From: Pholiota molesta
Lineage: Eukaryota; Basidiomycota; Agaricomycetes; Agaricales; Strophariaceae
DNA: 64,000 nt
Direction: 5' to 3'
Assembly: GCA_014925825.1 (NCBI GenBank)
Contig: JACGCK010000057.1
Coordinates: 214,055 to 278,054 of the forward strand
Position 1 is the first letter of the stretch, and each line of letters opens with the position of its first letter. Positions 11,477 through 21,755 of this stretch are shown piece after piece. The notes below the pieces were generated by a model. The model saw nothing but the letters and a program-made list of their open reading frames with translations. It was not told the origin of the DNA and did not search any database. The position numbers were made by a program, and so were the translations under genes.

Positions 11477-11924
11477 GCGTCTTAGATAGGGACTCTGACT
11501 GGATCTCAACTTGATCTACATCATTATACGACTTGCGGACAGTGGATTGATTTTGTTTTTCTGCTTTGGAGGTAGTTGTGGACGTTTTCCTGCTATCAAG
11601 ACATTATAATATATCTTGACCTACACATTTATCGCATCTTGCTTGCATCAATAATTTTGCTTTCGATGAGCCATGGACGCCTAATTCGATGCGCTGCTTT
11701 ACGGCATAGCAAAGATCCACAAGTGATGCATTGGTGCGTTACGTTTCATTGCATTCGTCGGAAGGTGGCTCTGGTATGCAATGCGATCGCTATTGACTTT
11801 GACAAGTCCTCCAGAAATATCTTGTAGATTTGGAAATGTTAGAAAGGATGATAGAATTCAATTACAGGCGCTCACGCCCGACAACAAGTATACGGTACAT
11901 CATACAAATAATTTCGCCTCAGAT
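11477..11924 (+). other. Convergent 3' intergenic region
   Basis: Lies between convergent genes. It is AT-rich, consistent with 3' UTRs and poly(A) signals. No gene was recognised. Confidence 0.4.
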
Positions 11925-13671
11925 TCAAAGCTCGCCCTGCAGTTTCTGTCCAGCCGTCTTTACTTTGTCCCCAGCAGTCTCAATCTTCTCCCCAACCCAA
12001 CTCTCTGCGTTATCCAGCTTCTCTTTTGCGCTGTCCTTCACCTCTTCGCCCTTGTGAAGCGTGGCGTCATATGCTTCGACAGGCTTGTGCAGTGCGGCGT
12101 CGAGATCGCCCTTCAGCAGATTCATGATTTTGCTGACCACCTCATCAGCCTTGTAGATGCCCGAGTTCACGATGTCCTTGATCTTAGCAAACATTGATTC
12201 AGCTTGCGCGTGAGTTTGGATCCAGCGGATACGAGTCTCCTCTAGATAGTTGTGGTGTCGGATAGAATATAGAATATAGCGCTAGTAAGGAAATACATAC
12301 GTAGAAGTCCTGGGCGCGTGGCAGGGATGTATGCGTCGTCGACACCGTGGTTTCGCAGATAAACGCGTAAGCGCGCATCAGGCCACGTTAGATATTCAGC
12401 AGCTTTTGCCTTTTGGTCGGTCCACCTTTGATTTCCATTAGGGAATGCTCTGAACAAAAAACGCAGTATACTCACTTCTCGTTGGCCAATTTGATGAGTT
12501 GATCACGTTTGTACTGGGCGTCCGACCGCATATAGCCATTCTCGATTAGCCACTCGCGGAGGGCATTGTCCGACCATGCAGAAAAGAAGGTTTCCTTGGC
12601 CGTGCTGTAATTATCGCTACAGAATACATGTCAGATAAATCTTGAGGAAATTCTGGAAATGGATTTGGCGTACCTGATCATCTTGAGCATCTTGTCGCGA
12701 GATACTTGCGCGTCGCTCTTGATGACTTCGTGCTCCACAAGCCATTCCTTCAGCTGAGAGTCGGTCCATGTCGTCCAGACCCTGTCAGTAGTAGAGTAAT
12801 AGTACTTCTGCATGGGTTTGATGAGCGCGTCGCGTTTCTTTTCATAATCGGATTTGATGATGTTATGTGAGACAAGCCAGTGGTGCTGACGGGTAAAGGT
12901 GTAAGTAGGTAAATGGGAGACGGAGGAACTGAAGCGCACGATGTATGAATCGCTCCAAGCTTCCCAGATAGGGTTGGCAACAGCGGCGTATGCGTCGTGC
13001 ATCATCTTCATCAACTCGCCGCGCTTCTTTTGAGCATTGGTCTTGAGGACACCCTTGTCTTCAAGATATTTACGTATCTCATTATCAGACCAAGTGGAAT
13101 AGACATAGTCCTTTGCTTCATCAAACTTCCGAGCAACTTCCTCAGTGGCTTGCGAAGCCGCCTCTGTGACATGAGAGACGAGACTAGAGGCGCTCTTCGA
13201 CGCCTGGTGTTTAGTGTCGCCGTAGACTGCCGTGCTCGCACTCTGACTTGCGCGGGCGGACAAGGAAGACGCTGCGTCCGTGTACGAGCGGTACTTCTGC
13301 TTTGCTAGGAGAACGAGTTGCTCGCGGGCCCTTGGGCGCGACGATGCCGTTCTGGAGCAGGAACTCGCGTAGGCGGGACTCGTCCCAAGTGTCGAACGCC
13401 GTGTCGCGCAAATTCGCAAACGCCTTCTGGCGGAGGCGTACTGGTCCTGAGTCCATACCGCGGCGTCGTGCCAGTTGGTCTCGACCAGATCACGAAGCTC
13501 GGCCTGAGACGGGGTGTGGTCGGGGAGTGGGATGTTGTGGACCTGGAGCCAGGCTTTGAGCTCGTTGGTGTTCCAATTCGAATATTCGGGGGTATTAGAT
13601 GCGCCGCTGAACCAGGAGGCTTGGGCGGCGAGGGTGAGGCTTGCGGCCACTAAAAGTAATGTTGGGCGCAT
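11925..13671 (-). CDS. Ish1/Msc1-type repeat protein (stress-responsive, nuclear envelope/ER)
   Basis: Five exons on the minus strand: 13671-12940, 12885-12674, 12616-12476, 12425-12301 and 12241-11925, giving about 508 aa. A signal sequence (MRPTLLLVAASLTLAAQ) precedes at least six Ish1 repeats of the form W-x-x-x-x-L-x-x-W-L-x-x-H/N-x-I, such as YSNWNTNELKAWLQVHNI and WTDSQLKEWLVEHEVI. The C terminus is a charged helical region. S. pombe Ish1 is a stress-induced nuclear-envelope protein; Msc1 affects meiotic sister-chromatid recombination. Repeat 2 (FDTWDESRLREFLL) is read in a different frame, entered near 13429 and left near 13325. The two shifts compensate, so the long frame stays open but mistranslates about 35 residues. 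The start at 13671 fits the TATA at 13719. Confidence 0.85.
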
Positions 13672-13718
13672 CTGGGTGGAAGAGAAAGGAGTTGGGCCAG
13701 CGCGAACATGCAACTGAG

Positions 13719-13725
13719 TTATATA
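13719..13725 (-). promoter_or_regulatory. TATA box of the Ish1-like gene
   Basis: TATATAA on the minus strand lies about 50 nt upstream of the ATG at 13671 but only a few nt from the in-frame ATG at 13713. Transcription starting about 30 nt downstream would favour the ATG at 13671, whose product begins with a signal peptide. Confidence 0.5.
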
Positions 13726-15157
13726 TGTCTTTGAGCGATGGTCATGACGTCAGCGGGTATTTATGACGCCTGCACTACGTTTGGCCAAGGCCACTCACTG
13801 TCTCCAACGTTGTGCGAGATCCAACATGGAGCCCATGCCATCCATCCATATTCAAGCTATACCTTCATCATTATAAATGACCGCCTCATCATCCTTACAG
13901 TGTGTATTTGACCAGTATAACTCGGGCGCAGGCGCCTATTTATTTCCCACGGTCCTCAGCCTTTTCCTTATCGACACCAAATCGACTATCTGATTCTGAT
14001 ACTCCCTTTCCACCTTCACCGAAAGGATAACTCTCCAGATACTTGTTGAGGTTGAACCTTGACGGTGATCCAACTATCATTTTGATCCGAATATTAAAAT
14101 CAGCTCACTGCAAAATGACTGATTTTAGCGTCTGAAGATTTTCCGAAATCTAAAGATGTATAACTGCACATTGCAATCGCGCTTCGTATCTACGAGTGAG
14201 TCGCCCTTGAACCCAGATATCTGCAGATATCGTGTACAATAGAGCTAACTTATATATAGAATCTCCCTGACAACAATCTGACATGTTGCAATGGGACTAA
14301 TGCGGACCGCTACATTGAATGTCATTTTCAACCTCGATGTCGACGTCAACATCCCACAGTATCCCTACAAATGTCGGTGGGATCCCAACGCAAAGTACAG
14401 CAATGACATCGGAAGAGATACATGCACTCCTCAGCCTTCCATTCGCGTCCGGATCACGCAGCGGTCCCAAGACCTTTCTGACAACCTTTCTGGTCTATCT
14501 CATCTGCCGTACTTGACTTCCATTATCCAGCAAGACTCCAACCACACGCCAACCAGGTGGCAGGAAGGGATAGTGAGTCGCCCCGACCTGGTCAAAATAA
14601 TCACCAGAGGCGGTCGTCAGCGCAGCAGATAATCAGGCATCGACACCGCTTATGACAACTGCCAGGCCTTCCAAAATATGCCGATTTCGCTACAATATTT
14701 ACAGAGAGGAGTATATGGCACTTGCGATATGCTACGACATCTATGGGTAAGCAGTTCGAAAATCGTCGCCGCCGATTATAGCTTCGAGACGCGAAGGGCT
14801 GCGGTCCTCGATCTTATTCGCGGTTCAAGCCTACGATGTTTTCCATCTATGAAAATTCTGGAGCACGAGAACTGGAAATTCCAGTGAGCTCGAGACTTGG
14901 TCTCCTCCACTACTCTGATATAACGTGGTCAGTCTTCACGATATGACGAGCGTTCACACCCCATCTCGACATATCTCGCAGTCAGAATGGAGCAAGGAGA
15001 TCTAGCCGCGAGGTTGCTTCAAGCCAACGAAGGTTCTCTTTCTCGAAGAGGCAAAGCCGACCAGGGTCTACGAAAATGGAAATACTATGATCACGAACCA
15101 TGCTTTAGAAAGAGACACGGAGAACCCTCTCCTTTGAAAGCGAATGATTACTATCAG
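13726..15157 (+). other. Region upstream of the HMG-box gene; no certain exon
   Basis: The 5' exons and promoter of the HMG gene are expected here, but no start can be defended. Open frames at 14291-14632 and 14987-15337 lack motifs. A plausible acceptor (CTATCAG) ends at 15157 and leads into the HMG-gene frame. Confidence 0.35.
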
Positions 15158-15879
15158 GACATGGAAAGAAGATTCCTCGGAAGAAAGGCAAGAAATCTCC
15201 AACATCGTCGTCCTCAAGCTACGAGACCAAGTCCGGTTACCATTCGAGATCGAGTTCCTTTTCGAGTGAAAGCCACATTCCAGGCTCCATTCGCGGCGGC
15301 GAAGAATTTCCCTTTGGATATCCTATGCCCGTCGTAAACTCGCTGGACTCGCTGTTAGGTGTCCACAACACACCGCGGAGGAAGAAGCGTACGCCCGAAG
15401 AGGAGGCGCCTCCAGCTCCCGCTGCCACTATGGACGTCGATGAAGACATCAAGCGCGAGAAACTCTTCCGCGCCGCACAGGCAAAGCAGGCAAATCACGA
15501 CGAAGCTACTCATCAAAGACCCGAACGCGCCCAAGAAGCCTTTGAGCGCCTACTTCATGTTCCTGCCGCGCACCCGCGCCCGCCCGCGGCTCGCGCACGA
15601 GGTCTTCGGCGACGAGACGGAGACGACGAAGCAGAGCGGGCTCGCGGCCGTGCAGTGGCGCGCGATTACCGACGCGGAGAGGCAGCCCTAATTGGCGCAG
15701 GCGGAACAGGAGAAGATGGAGTATGAGGCGGCGAGGCGCTCGACGAGCTTGGTGCGAGTGTTGACTTTGGCATATTGCCCGACAGCCCGCACTTCCCACC
15801 TGTGAAGATGGACTCCGAGAGCGAGAGCGAGGGCTTCATGGCGGATGAGGGCGAGGGCACGCCTAGTCGGCGTCGTTGA
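15158..15879 (+). pseudogene. HMG-box protein gene with broken reading frame
   Basis: A basic/Ser-rich leader (KIPRKKGKKSP) runs into VNSLDSLLGVH, then a charged linker. The HMG box follows in a second frame: KDPNAPKKPLSAYFMFL, VFGDETETTKQS, VQWRAITDAERQP, a TAA at 15689-15691 where Phe or Tyr is expected, then LAQAEQEKMEYEAAR. The conserved C-terminal tail (LGASVDFGILPDSPHFPP, then an acidic Ser/Glu stretch to TGA at 15879) is in a third frame. At least two frame shifts (about 15495-15510 and 15733-15740) and one stop separate the parts. HMG boxes bend DNA in chromatin or transcription factors. Given single-base losses in many neighbouring genes, the shifts may be sequence errors; the TAA needs a substitution, so true decay is possible. 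Confidence 0.65.
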
Positions 15880-16555
15880 GTCATAGACATTGGATTCAAT
15901 TGGGCAGGAATATTTACTAATTGTCATGATGCTTTGATTTCTTTACTTTCTTCTCGTTTCTGTCTCTGTTTCCTATTCACGTTTTTTTTTTTTCATTTTC
16001 CATGCTTGACTTGCTTGCGTTACTCGCACCTCTGTTTACCTCGCTCATGTATTGTCCCGCGCGTTGTCCATGCGTTACACGCTGTGCTACTGGCTCTCCA
16101 TATATTCTATATCTCTTTTTGGTGGAAAGCGTGTATATCATCCATATACCACCCAATGTTGTATTCTAGAACCTCGTCTCCCCTACCCGTAATCTGTTCG
16201 TCCGTGCGCATAGTATGCCTGCATTAGTAGCCGGCGTTTCTCTCTTTTTCCCTTGTAAAGATGGATTCGGATAAGCATGAGAATGAGAACCGGATGCCAC
16301 TTCAATATATCGAGGGAACATTGCTGTATAACTCAATGCGAGGAGATGCGAGGTAGTTCGTATTTAATTCGAAGTGACATGTCCATCGCTTTCCTGGTGA
16401 CCCGCTTTCCTGGTATACGCATTACATCGCTTACGGAGAAGAGTGCCAAGAATGCACGCACATACCTGTTCGTGGAACTGTGGCAAAATACTTCGAAATG
16501 GCTGTGCATGTAATGTGCATTGCCACAGAGTTTCAACTCTATATAATATTCAGCC
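15880..16555 (+). other. 3' flank and intergenic region
   Basis: T-rich 3' flank of the HMG gene followed by sequence with no recognisable gene on either strand. It is bounded on the right by the target-site duplication of the TIR element. Confidence 0.4.
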
Positions 16556-17111
16556 AACATGAAGAGAGCTTCGACACTAGAAAAAATTAGTTCAGCTTTT
16601 TATCTGTACTCGAAAAGGTGAACTCGAATCTGCACTTCTCAAAGTTACCACGCCGAGTTCAGATAATTTATATTGTAGTCATGTGATAAATTGTCCCTCT
16701 TCGACGTCCACGGCATTCCGGCCGTCGGTGCTGAGTTTCATTATATAACCATGGCCTAAACCTAACCTAAACCTAAATGAGAGCTTCAGGACTCCCTCCC
16801 CAGCATTTTCATAGATATACCAAAGCCCTAAGGCCCTAATCCCTAAGCCCTAAGCCCTAAAGCCCTAAGCCCTAAACCCAAAGCCCTAAAACGAACCCTA
16901 AATATGTGCAGCGGCACACGAATTTGAGTGGCACGAGTGGGGCGGGCACTGAGGATGCCGAGGAATGCCGATGGCATACACCGAGCCACTCACGTGCAGT
17001 AAATTATCTGAAGTCTCCCTTCGAGTTCAGTTTTGGTTGAAAGTTCACATAAAAAGTACAGATAAAAGATCTAAACCGTTTTTTTCTAGTGTCTAAGCTT
17101 TGAACATGAAG
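16556..17111. mobile_element. Non-autonomous TIR element (MULE/MITE-like) with 9-bp target duplication
   Basis: Imperfect terminal inverted repeats of about 100 bp occupy roughly 16565-16670 and 17000-17102. The left end reads AGAGCTTCGACACTAG; the reverse complement of the right end reads AAAGCTTAGACACTAG. Similarity continues inward through TACAGATAAAA and AAATTATCTGAA. The direct repeat AACATGAAG occurs immediately outside both arms (16556-16564 and 17103-17111), as expected of a target-site duplication. Long TIRs with a 9-bp duplication fit the Mutator superfamily (established for MULEs); the assignment is inference. There is no transposase. The core holds degenerate CCCTAA repeats. The right end lies 36 bp upstream of the ATG at 17148, so the element may contribute promoter or 5' UTR to that gene. 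Confidence 0.7.
16755..16903 (+). repeat. Interstitial telomere-like repeats, (CCCTAA)-type
   Basis: Two blocks of degenerate hexamers and heptamers: CCTAAACCTAACCTAAACC around 16755-16773, then repeated CCCTAAG/CCCTAAA units around 16826-16903. Fungal telomeres are (TTAGGG)n, so this is the C-rich strand motif with added bases. It sits inside the TIR element and is flanked by ordinary genes, so it is not a chromosome end. Confidence 0.75.
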
Positions 17112-17147
17112 CATCCTCTTCCTCCCCGCTTGCTCTGATTCGCTGAC

Positions 17148-18203
17148 ATGTCGTGGCCGTTTTTGTCCCCAAGTTTCTACGTCGGTACCTCCAAGCAACT
17201 GTCCTCTACTCAGGATCTCAGCACAAGTTCGTCTGCTGCCCTAGAGAAACCACAACGGGCGAGTTCTGGCGGGGAGAATATCGACTCGCCGCAAGACGTG
17301 TATGGGTTTTCGAAAGGCTTTCAATACAACGACGTCTCCGACATCTTCACAGAAGCAGAATATAGAGAAATAAAGAGCTGCTATGATACCATGGGTCTAG
17401 AAAGTTGGAAGGACCTCATTGCCAAGCCTGTCAATGTTTTCCACGCCCGCAACGCTCAGGTCAAAGATCTGTGTGAAAAGCTGGAAAACTTCAACATGGC
17501 ACCAAGTCAGTTACGACAAGTTGGCCGAAAGTCGATGTCGAGTAAAAGGAATGGTCTCAGAGTGTTACTGGAAGAGTCCTCAGAAGCCGATGCAGGGGAG
17601 AGAGATTCAAGAAGTTCTAGTTTGAGCTCGCCATGGACGTCGGCTGCTTCATTGGAGGAAATCCCTCCGCTACACACTGGGGATCTAGCTTCGGGACAAG
17701 CACCTCCAAAAGTGGCGGACAAAAGAGATTCTTCCATAGTCTTATTATCTCCAAACACAACACTCACACATGATAAAAAAGCACGAAAAATAAAACGCGC
17801 GAAATCAACTTCATCATCGTCGAGTTATGGAAGTGCAAGCAGTGCTCGGTCGAGGTCGTCCTGGTCAAGCCATGCCGGCGAATTCCCCTATGCATATCCT
17901 TCGTCGGTTCCTGGTCCTGAACTTCGCTCGTTTTCTGATAGCGACGATTATTTACGAAGAAAAACCCAATCTCCGACGGCAATGCAACCAAATTATACGA
18001 CGACTGAATATTATTCGCCTCTCACCATGGACGCTCCACCACTACCTTCTATATCCGTGACTTCGCCTCCATTGTATTTGCAACCCAACCCTTCAAACAT
18101 TTCCCAATTTTCGCCATCCAAATCATGTCCTGTGCAGCCAACTCCCAAACGGCGAGGCTTTTCCCGTTTGTTCCATATCTTTCGCAGAAACAAAAAAGCT
18201 TGA
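17148..18203 (+). CDS. Unknown Ser-rich protein with basic C-terminal tail
   Basis: A single open frame of 351 aa with a fair ATG context. Residues about 55-125 (YGFSKGFQYNDVSDIF to LCEKLENF) look folded and partly helical. The rest is disordered, Ser-rich and basic (KKARKIKRAKSTSSSSS), with Pro-rich runs, ending RRGFSRLFHIFRRNKK, an amphipathic basic segment that could bind membranes or act as a nuclear signal. No known domain was recognised. The frame is intact. The promoter lies next to or inside a TIR element, and a second diverged copy of the tail is found about 0.4 kb downstream, so the gene has been partly duplicated. Confidence 0.6.
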   Translation: MSWPFLSPSFYVGTSKQLSSTQDLSTSSSAALEKPQRASSGGENIDSPQDVYGFSKGFQYNDVSDIFTEAEYREIKSCYDTMGLESWKDLIAKPVNVFHARNAQVKDLCEKLENFNMAPSQLRQVGRKSMSSKRNGLRVLLEESSEADAGERDSRSSSLSSPWTSAASLEEIPPLHTGDLASGQAPPKVADKRDSSIVLLSPNTTLTHDKKARKIKRAKSTSSSSSYGSASSARSRSSWSSHAGEFPYAYPSSVPGPELRSFSDSDDYLRRKTQSPTAMQPNYTTTEYYSPLTMDAPPLPSISVTSPPLYLQPNPSNISQFSPSKSCPVQPTPKRRGFSRLFHIFRRNKKA

Positions 18204-18490
18204 TCTTGTCGTTATTTCTGTTGACTTCAATAAATGCCTTTACACTACCTAACACATTCACAAGCAGGACATGAGGGACTATATGACCTGAAAATGCGAA
18301 CGAGGCTTTGGCGGTAGATGACTGGTAGTCATAGTAATTTGATACCTATTTCCAAATTAAGCGCCCAGGCGATCCACAAGTGTTTGCTCTTTTTAACTGG
18401 CACTCATCGGAGAAGACAAACCCCTAGCACGAGCCCGATGGAAACTGCGGAGACGGATTGTCCCAAATTTCGCCCTTGACTCTCTCCAAC

Positions 18491-18628
18491 TGCCAATACT
18501 ATATGCTACAACTACAACGCCACCTTCATTCTCAGTCATCTTCTCCGTTATCCATCAAACCTCTAAACCGAGGATTTTCACGTCTCTTCCATCTTTCTCG
18601 CAAGCGCCAAAGAGTTGGATCTCCTTGA
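18491..18628 (+). pseudogene. Relic copy of the 17148 gene's C terminus
   Basis: The frame ending in TGA at 18626-18628 reads LNRGFSRLFHLSRKRQRVG, matching the tail RRGFSRLFHIFRRNKK of the upstream gene, and is preceded by a Ser/Pro/Gln-rich stretch like that gene's. No upstream body is preserved. It is best read as the 3' remnant of a tandem duplication; an unrecognised 5' exon cannot be excluded. Confidence 0.5.
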
Positions 18629-18733
18629 TGATCGCACTATCTATTTGTCGCCGTTTTGAAGTATTACAGCTTTATATTTTTACTACATACATATATGATA
18701 CAATGAAAATAAATTTTAACGAAAGATAGCTGA

Positions 18734-20638
18734 CTACCACCCGGCGATGGTATCCTCGTACCTCGCCTCTCTCAACCTTTTCGCCGTAATCAAGAACGGC
18801 TGTGGCAGCCGCAGAGCCTCTTCACTTCGACCCAACTTCTCAGGAAGGTCCAACACCATGCGTGCCAGTGCCTTCCCACTCAGCCACGCATGTACCATCC
18901 CCTCACCCGTGTAGCCTGCGCATATCCACTCGCCCGGCGGAGCAAGTCCGCGGTCCACCGTTGCTGCTGCAGGCTCCTTCCTTCTAGAAGCAGCGTACGG
19001 AACACGTCCAACCCACGGCTGGAGGTCCGCCGACATACCCAGGAGGCCCGACCAGGCTGCGCGTACACGGCCCTTTCCCCATTTTGGCTCACGCTCTTCA
19101 TATAAATCTCCGGTTCGTCCATCGCTAGTCTGATCACTAGGTGAGTTGTTGTCCTTGTCCTCATCCTCAGCTTCTGCTCCCCAGTGCGCAGCAAAGAACC
19201 GCTCCAGCGCACCACCGAGATGCGCTTCATTCTCGAAAATGGAGCCGCGATCATCCGCAATGCCAATATTATAGGTGAATGAGGCTGCATCCGCCCGCCA
19301 AACATGAACTCGCCCGCTGTAGGGAGCGTGGCCTCCGTTCCTGCGTCGTCAGGTATTGGGGCGGGCAGGAGCTGGGTTAGGTATTCGAATACGGAGGTGT
19401 TCTCGATCGGGTAAAATACAAACGCGCGGTTACCAGCCCATGATTTCGACAGTCCTTTTCCTGGACGCTGCGCGGTCATGCTAGTACGGGTCGGTATTAT
19501 TTTACCCCGCATCCCTGGTAATAGATGAGAGGACCAGGCGTTGGTGGCATGGATAACATGTGCAGTCCGGACTTCTCCTCGCGGCGTATGCACCACGTAT
19601 CCAGTAGAAGTGGAGGTAATCGTGGTGCATGGCGTGTGGGTGAATAGTTGAAAGCTGGTGACCTCCCATGTTAAATTATAGAGCATTTTCCAATGGAATA
19701 CTCACTTTGGATATCTGCTGAGAAGCTTTGACAAGATTCCAGTCACGAATCTGTATGGATGTATCGCCCCACCCCGCCTACTGATGCATCCTACAATTGA
19801 CGATACTAACTGCAGCCTCTACAAAACCCCAAAGTTTGTCACATATCAGTCTTCCGAAGAATTGAACACATACCTCTAACCCTTGTTGATCTTCCACTAC
19901 CCCAAAACCGTTCGTAAGATCAGCCGGCGCCTCTTCCAAGAATTCATGCAGTTCATTCTTTGCCTGTGCGAATTTTTCGGGATGTCCGTATACGTCGAAG
20001 CTCTCAACCTCCCGTGCTTGTGAAGCCGACAGTAGACCCTCCGCCTGTGCAGTAGATATGAGACTGGAGATATGTGCGAGCCTAACGCAGGATTTCCTCA
20101 GCCGCGGGGGGCCATGCGCCGATTTGAGCTCCCCATATTCATTGTACACAAGCGGCCAATATGACCACCATTTCTTACGGATAGAGATAAGACACCAATT
20201 CTGCAGTCAATTGAGCAGGCACGCACCTCCCAGTAGACCCTGAACAAGCATCCCTAGCTTCAAGCATCACAACTCTAATTCCCTTGTCTCTCCTGTTCTC
20301 CCCGCGCTCCTCTGCGTCAGCACTGCGTTCTTTGGAGTACTCGAGTAAGGCCTTCGCAATCGCTGTCCCGGTAATCCCACTCCCGATGATCACAAGTCCA
20401 CTTCGTCGACTGGCAGCGCCGTAGTCTGTCCCTCACGCGCGATAGGCGAAGCTGGGACTGTCCAGTAAGGAGGGGTCGAACTACTCGAGGAACAATCGCT
20501 CGCTTGGGTAGGAACGGGTCCCGGGGAGTTTGGGGATGCCAGGTGAGCTTCAATCCGCTTTCTGAGCGCGTCATAGTCGTCAAGGCTTGAGTTTATGAGC
20601 TGCAGTACGAAGCGTATCTTTGAGACTATCCCACCCAT
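18734..20638 (-). CDS. FAD-dependent oxidoreductase, D-amino-acid-oxidase-like (multiple frame breaks)
   Basis: Four exons on the minus strand: 20638-20227, 20173-19874, 19790-19706 and 19654-18734. The dinucleotide-binding motif IIGSGITGTAIA follows a short leader, then EARDACSGSTGR/NGGH across the first intron, IHPYRFVTGILSKL, VIHATNAWSSHLLPG, and the C-terminal GEWICAGYTGEGMVHAW, which closes the FAD fold. This is the DAO/glycine-oxidase fold; the amine substrate is unknown. The frame is lost at least four times, each explained by one missing base: about 20393 (VDL/IIGSG), 20150-20154, 19761-19772 (a run of G) and 19292-19299 (FGG/ADAASFTYN), with further trouble near 20085-20105. Coding length 1718 nt plus four bases is a multiple of three. 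Assembly error is likelier than decay. Confidence 0.75.
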
Positions 20639-21140
20639 GTAAAGCGTCCTGATAGAACACAAGATCGAGTGGAAGGAAAGGACGTCCAATATGATACACG
20701 TTGATGTCTTGCAAAGTGGTGATTGTGTCTAGATACAGACGTAAATCTTGTAGGGCATGCGTCTTGGCCTCGAAGTTGATCTCAAGCTGGCAGCAGAACT
20801 GAGCTGAGCGCGCTGTAGTCAGAGTCTGCAAGTCCGAATCGACAGAAGATTGAACGATACCTGAGATATTGCTGTCTTGTATAATATGATGGAGAAGAGG
20901 TGGTAATCAACATGCCATGGGTCACGCACCTACTGCGGCCAATGTTTAGGAGAGAAATCACATAGCGGGGGTCGATCCCAACGCTGTGAACCTGCTACAG
21001 CTGCACGTTGTCTGCACGTTGTGGACTCAGATGAGTTCAGAACAAGCCATGGGATTTCGGGGACGATTTCGAACTAAAATTAGCACTGAGCAATCAGGAC
21101 GCGTCCCAAAAAAAAAGGAGGACATTCAAGGACGTTTCCA
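20639..21140 (-). other. Intergenic upstream of the FAD oxidoreductase
   Basis: The open frame 20580-20831 (minus) overlaps the FAD gene's 5' end in another frame and has no motif. An upstream exon of the FAD gene is possible. Otherwise this is the presumed promoter and the 3' flank of tRNA-Asp. Confidence 0.35.
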
Positions 21141-21146
21141 AAAAAG
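21141..21146 (-). terminator. Pol III oligo-T terminator of tRNA-Asp
   Basis: Six A on the plus strand (T6 on the minus) lie about 20 nt past the 3' end of the tRNA at 21167. Confidence 0.5.
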
Positions 21147-21166
21147 TAAGAACAACTCCAACTAAA

Positions 21167-21253
21167 CTCTCTGTCTGGGAGTCGAACCCAGCTTTCGCCC
21201 GCACCAAATCGTTGAATGACAGGGGCGTGTACTAACCGATATACTAACAAAGA
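21167..21253 (-). tRNA. tRNA-Asp (GTC) with 15-nt intron
   Basis: Read on the minus strand: acceptor stem TCTTTGT/ACAGAGA with one G-U, D arm GTAT...GTAC, anticodon stem CGCCC/GGGCG, loop CTGTCA...C giving anticodon GTC, an intron of about 15 nt after position 37, T arm CTGGG-TTCGACT-CCCAG (perfect B box), discriminator G. An oligo-T terminator follows. A second tRNA-Asp with a different short intron lies 2.5 kb away in the opposite orientation. Confidence 0.8.
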
Positions 21254-21755
21254 GATGTAAGGAAACGATCATCTGATCTCAAAAGGCGCATTCCAAATTT
21301 GCCCCTCCTCAGCTGCCTATGTCACTACACTATCAATACACTTCGGAAAAAGCACGCAGAAAACAGCACCGTCTTTAAAAAAACGAAGGCACGGATGTAT
21401 GTGTATAAAGGCCAACCCAATCTAAAAGATCTAATTAATAAAGAGGAAAAAAGAATAAGGAGGATCCTATTGTATGTGATCATCAACACATGGAAGGGAA
21501 ACGGCAAAAGTCAGGCTCAAGAAATCCAAAGGTCAACCGATATCCAAGCAAAAGAAAGATTCAAAGGAAAATAGCATTACACTGACTCGGCACATCCGAT
21601 CTCAGATTCCAGGTTTATTTAGTTCTCGATACCATCTCGTCTCTCTCGCGTCTCCTCCCCCTGCCTCGCGTCCGTCCAGTTTCGTCCTTTCGCCCTCCCT
21701 CTTCACCTTCCACGCGCTGAATCTACGGTTTCTATCCTCCAATCCTCATCCCCTC
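21254..21755 (+). other. Intergenic, 3' flank of the cytidylyltransferase gene
   Basis: The 91-codon open frame at 21299-21574 is Lys-rich from A-rich DNA and resembles nothing known. The rest is the presumed 3' UTR of the minus-strand gene ending at 21756. Confidence 0.4.

Noticed and set aside
12631..13713. Ish1-like protein as the single long open frame with start at 13713
   Set aside because: That frame reads through two introns, mistranslates repeat 2 and starts only a few nt from the TATA box; the spliced model from 13671 restores the repeats.
16755..16903. True telomere or chromosome end
   Set aside because: The repeats are degenerate, short, enclosed by inverted arms and flanked on both sides by genes.
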